Assembly: GCA_041608535.1 (NCBI GenBank)
Contig: JBFISM010000090.1
Coordinates: forward strand, 1 to 15,533
Length of the DNA: 15,533 nt
Direction of reading: 5' to 3'
DNA from: JBFISM01 sp041608535
Lineage (GTDB): Bacteria; Actinomycetota; Acidimicrobiia; Spongiisociales; UBA5794
Below the pieces are notes generated by a model that ran no database searches, was not told the DNA's origin, and worked only from the letters and a program-made list of their open reading frames with translations. The position numbers and the translations under genes were made by a program. Positions 13,486-15,533 of the stretch are shown piece by piece (within the stretch, counting starts at the first letter, position 1; each line of letters starts with the position of its first letter).

Positions 13486-14303
13486 AAGAAGGTCAGGTCA
13501 CCCTGCGCGATCGCATACACATCGTGACGAGGCGCTGGGCGAGCGACTCGCCGCGTGCCCGCGTCGTCATCGTGCACGGCCTCTGCGATCACAGCGGCCG
13601 CTGGGCACATGTCGCCGAGTTCTTTGCGGAGCGTGGTTTCGAGACGCACGCATACGATCTCCGCGGTCACGGTCTGTCGGGAGGCGCCCGGCTCGACATC
13701 GAGCACTTTCACCAGCACGTCGACGATCTCGCCGAGGTCGTCGCCCACGTCCACGACGGTGAGCTGCCGCTCGTCATCTACGGGCATTCGATGGGCGGGC
13801 TCATCGCCGCTGCATACGCCCAGTCCTCGCACCCCCAACCCGACGTCTACGTGCTCTCGGCGCCTTCACTGGAGGCGACCGTTCCTGCGCCACTACGCGC
13901 TGCGGTGAATCTGCTTGCACGGTTTGCTCCCGACATGCGGGTGCGGGCGTCCATCAAGGGCGAGCATCTCTCCAAGAACCCGGAGGTGGGGGAGGCATAC
14001 TTCGCCGATCCCCGGGTGTATCTCAAGGGAACGGCTCGCGGCGGCCACTCGTTCCTCTCGGCGATGGAGGGCATTCGGCGCAAACTGGACGAGATCGATC
14101 GCCCCACACTCGTCGTTCACGGTGGCGAGGACATCCTCGTGCCCACGGCGGTATCCGCACCCCTGGCTGCGGCGCCCAACGTCACCCGCAAGGTCTTCCC
14201 CACGCTGCGCCACGAGATCCACAACGAAGACGAGCGCACCGAAGTTCTCGAATACGTGTACGACTGGCTCGACCAGCAGATCGAGGAGACCGTCGCAAGG
14301 TAA
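13482..14303 (+). CDS. Alpha/beta hydrolase, monoacylglycerol lipase-like
   Basis: 273 residues. The fold starts with VVIVHGLCDHSGRW (oxyanion-hole HG at 32-33), then DLRGHGLS (59-66), nucleophile elbow GHSMGG with Ser103, GGEDILV with Asp217, and LRHEIHNE with His244 as likely triad His. The HG.CDHSGRW and YHE.xNE-like pattern match the monoacylglycerol lipase/lysophospholipase group (serine aminopeptidase S33-type domain). There is no signal peptide, so it is probably cytoplasmic. Substrate unproven; glycerides or lysophospholipids are likely. Start: GTG 13482 overlaps the ppgK stop, with GGAGG (13473-13477) 4 bases upstream, so it is cotranslated with ppgK. Confidence 0.88.
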   Translation: MKEGQVTLRDRIHIVTRRWASDSPRARVVIVHGLCDHSGRWAHVAEFFAERGFETHAYDLRGHGLSGGARLDIEHFHQHVDDLAEVVAHVHDGELPLVIYGHSMGGLIAAAYAQSSHPQPDVYVLSAPSLEATVPAPLRAAVNLLARFAPDMRVRASIKGEHLSKNPEVGEAYFADPRVYLKGTARGGHSFLSAMEGIRRKLDEIDRPTLVVHGGEDILVPTAVSAPLAAAPNVTRKVFPTLRHEIHNEDERTEVLEYVYDWLDQQIEETVAR

Positions 14304-14306
14304 TGC

Positions 14307-14335
14307 TTCGGATCGCCTCGGCGTCTCGGTAGCCT
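14307..14335 (+). promoter_or_regulatory. Putative leaderless promoter of the AI-2E family gene
   Basis: TAGCCT (14330-14335) is followed by 6 bases and ATG 14342, and a weak TTCGGA (14307-14312) lies 17 bases upstream as a possible -35. No Shine-Dalgarno precedes the ATG. Confidence 0.4.
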
Positions 14336-14341
14336 CCCCGC

Positions 14342-15508
14342 ATGGTCGATCAGCCCGTGCCGCCGGAGGTGCCTGCCGATGATGCCACCGTCGGCGACTC
14401 GCTGCCCGCCGGACCCGTGTACGTGACCCCGGCCACCGACATGCCCGTATGGGTCACCAAGCTCTTGTGGAAGATCGTCGGCATCGCCGTGTTTTTCTGG
14501 GCGGCTTTTCACGTGGCGCGTGCACTCCGGGGGTTCTTGATCCTGCTGCTGATCTCCTTCTTCCTGGCGACCGCGCTCGAGCCGGCGGTCACGTTCCTCG
14601 AGGGGAGAAACTGGCGACGTGGCGTTGCCACGGCATCCGTGTTCTTGTGGGCGGTCGTGCTGGGGTTCGTAATCATCGGCATGATGGTGCCGGTCGCCGT
14701 GACCCAAGCGCGGGATCTCGCCGAGAACCTCCCCCGCTACTCGACCCAGCTCGCCGACTTTCTCGCCCGATTCAACATCGAGGTGTCCGAGCAGTCGGTT
14801 CTCGACGCCCTCGGCGGTCCCGACTTCGCATCATCGATCGGGGGCCGGGCGTTCGGGTTCGGCAGCGTCGTGGTGAATACCGTCTTCCAGCTGCTCACCA
14901 TCGGTCTCTTCACGTTCTACATGACGGCAGATGCGCCCCGGTTGCGGCGGCTCATCCTCCGGCTCTTCCCGCAAGAGCGGCAGCGGGAGCTCCTGCGTAT
15001 CCAGGAGATCGCCATCGACAAGACGGGCGGCTACGTGTACTCCCGGCTTCTGCTCGCCGGTGTTGCCGCTCTCGTGACGTGGATCGCGCTGCGGATCATC
15101 GGGGTCCCATTCGCCGAGCCGCTGGCCCTCTGGGTAGGGATCATCTCGCAATTCGTCCCGGTGGTGGGCACGTACCTGGGAGGGATCTTCCCGGTGGCGA
15201 TCGCTCTGCTCGACGATCCGGCGAAGGCGATATGGGTCGTCGTGTTCATCGTGCTCTACCAGCAGTTCGAGAACTACGTCATCAGCCCGAGGGTCACCGC
15301 CCACACGATGTCGCTTCACCCTGCGGTCGCCTTTGGTTCGGCGATCGTCGGTGCCACGCTGCTCGGAGCGGCTGGGGCCCTCATGGCCCTCCCGGTCGCC
15401 GCCACCATCCAAGCCTGGGTGTCGAGCTATTTCGAGGTGCACGAGGTGATCGAGTCCCGCCTGGTGGGATCCCGCTTCGGACCCCCGGCAGAGCCCGACT
15501 ACGAGTGA
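14342..15508 (+). CDS. AI-2E family transporter-like membrane protein (PerM/YdiK type)
   Basis: 388 residues. After an acidic, Pro-rich cytoplasmic tail (about 1-35) come hydrophobic segments near 38-58, 62-82, 96-120, 172-194, 235-254, 262-290, 296-314 and 328-356. The soluble loop between the third and fourth (about 121-170) is usual for the family. Family segments include SQFVPVVGTYLGGIFPV (269-285), QQFENYVISPRV (307-318) and LHPAVAFGSAIVGA. Members are annotated as AI-2 exporters after TqsA, but many are ion or solute transporters, so substrate is open. The C-terminus is hydrophilic. The gene has its own putative leaderless promoter and lies 38 bases after the hydrolase stop. Confidence 0.9.
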   Translation: MVDQPVPPEVPADDATVGDSLPAGPVYVTPATDMPVWVTKLLWKIVGIAVFFWAAFHVARALRGFLILLLISFFLATALEPAVTFLEGRNWRRGVATASVFLWAVVLGFVIIGMMVPVAVTQARDLAENLPRYSTQLADFLARFNIEVSEQSVLDALGGPDFASSIGGRAFGFGSVVVNTVFQLLTIGLFTFYMTADAPRLRRLILRLFPQERQRELLRIQEIAIDKTGGYVYSRLLLAGVAALVTWIALRIIGVPFAEPLALWVGIISQFVPVVGTYLGGIFPVAIALLDDPAKAIWVVVFIVLYQQFENYVISPRVTAHTMSLHPAVAFGSAIVGATLLGAAGALMALPVAATIQAWVSSYFEVHEVIESRLVGSRFGPPAEPDYE

Positions 15509-15533
15509 TGACGCGGGCATCGCCCCGGGAGAG

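Noticed and set aside
1..15533. CRISPR array, tRNA/rRNA, insertion sequence or defence island
   Set aside because: No direct repeats with spacers, cloverleaf, transposase or restriction/defence genes were recognised in either strand.

Overview
The window is GC-rich, densely packed bacterial chromosome. The gene content points to Actinomycetota: a pgsA-gcvH-FHA(GarA)-MerR(FtsR)-bifunctional nuclease-MerR series that matches the mycobacterial Rv1822/Rv1826-Rv1830 order, a polyphosphate-type glucokinase, a type I IPP isomerase, likely leaderless genes and many GTG/TTG starts. A deep-branching actinobacterial class such as Acidimicrobiia is my guess, because genes are interleaved into the mycobacterial order. 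That placement is inference. Nineteen protein genes account for nearly all the sequence; no gap exceeds about 140 bases, and I see no RNA gene, insertion sequence, prophage or CRISPR.

Left arm (1-4781, minus strand). Reading leftwards: a small cupin, idi (IPP isomerase), a very large signalling protein (degenerate class III cyclase domain, STAND ATPase, TPR-rich C-terminus), and the N-terminal part of a BphB/HcaB-like short-chain dehydrogenase cut by the window edge. A 53-base divergent spacer (4782-4834) separates this arm from the plus-strand genes.

Right arm (4835-15508, plus strand). A membrane-anchored or exported protein with a probable NTF2-like fold; a DUF6941-like protein coupled to a CDP-alcohol phosphatidyltransferase (pgsA); gcvH; a GarA/OdhI-like FHA protein; an FtsR-like MerR regulator; a D-Ala-D-Ala carboxypeptidase; a hypoxanthine phosphoribosyltransferase-like enzyme; a bifunctional-nuclease (BFN) protein; a second MerR regulator; an uncharacterised PD-(D/E)xK-nuclease-like protein that appears to start with CTG; gcvT; ppgK; an alpha/beta hydrolase; and an AI-2E family membrane protein.

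How the genes may work together. The central block joins one-carbon/glycine metabolism (gcvH, gcvT), a phospho-switch controlling central nitrogen/carbon flux (GarA family), control of division and envelope (FtsR-like MerR, carboxypeptidase, phospholipid synthesis), purine salvage and glucose phosphorylation. Most junctions are 4-base stop/start overlaps of the form NTGA, so much of it is probably translationally coupled. Items most worth a second look: the CTG-started nuclease-like gene, an inverted pair of DnaA-box-like sites overlapping the promoter of the second MerR gene, a strong nested inverted repeat at 5693-5752, a phosphoribosyltransferase with an altered PRPP motif, and repeated TAnnnT boxes 6-9 bases before start codons, suggesting leaderless mRNAs. 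I found no defence island or obviously new multi-gene system.
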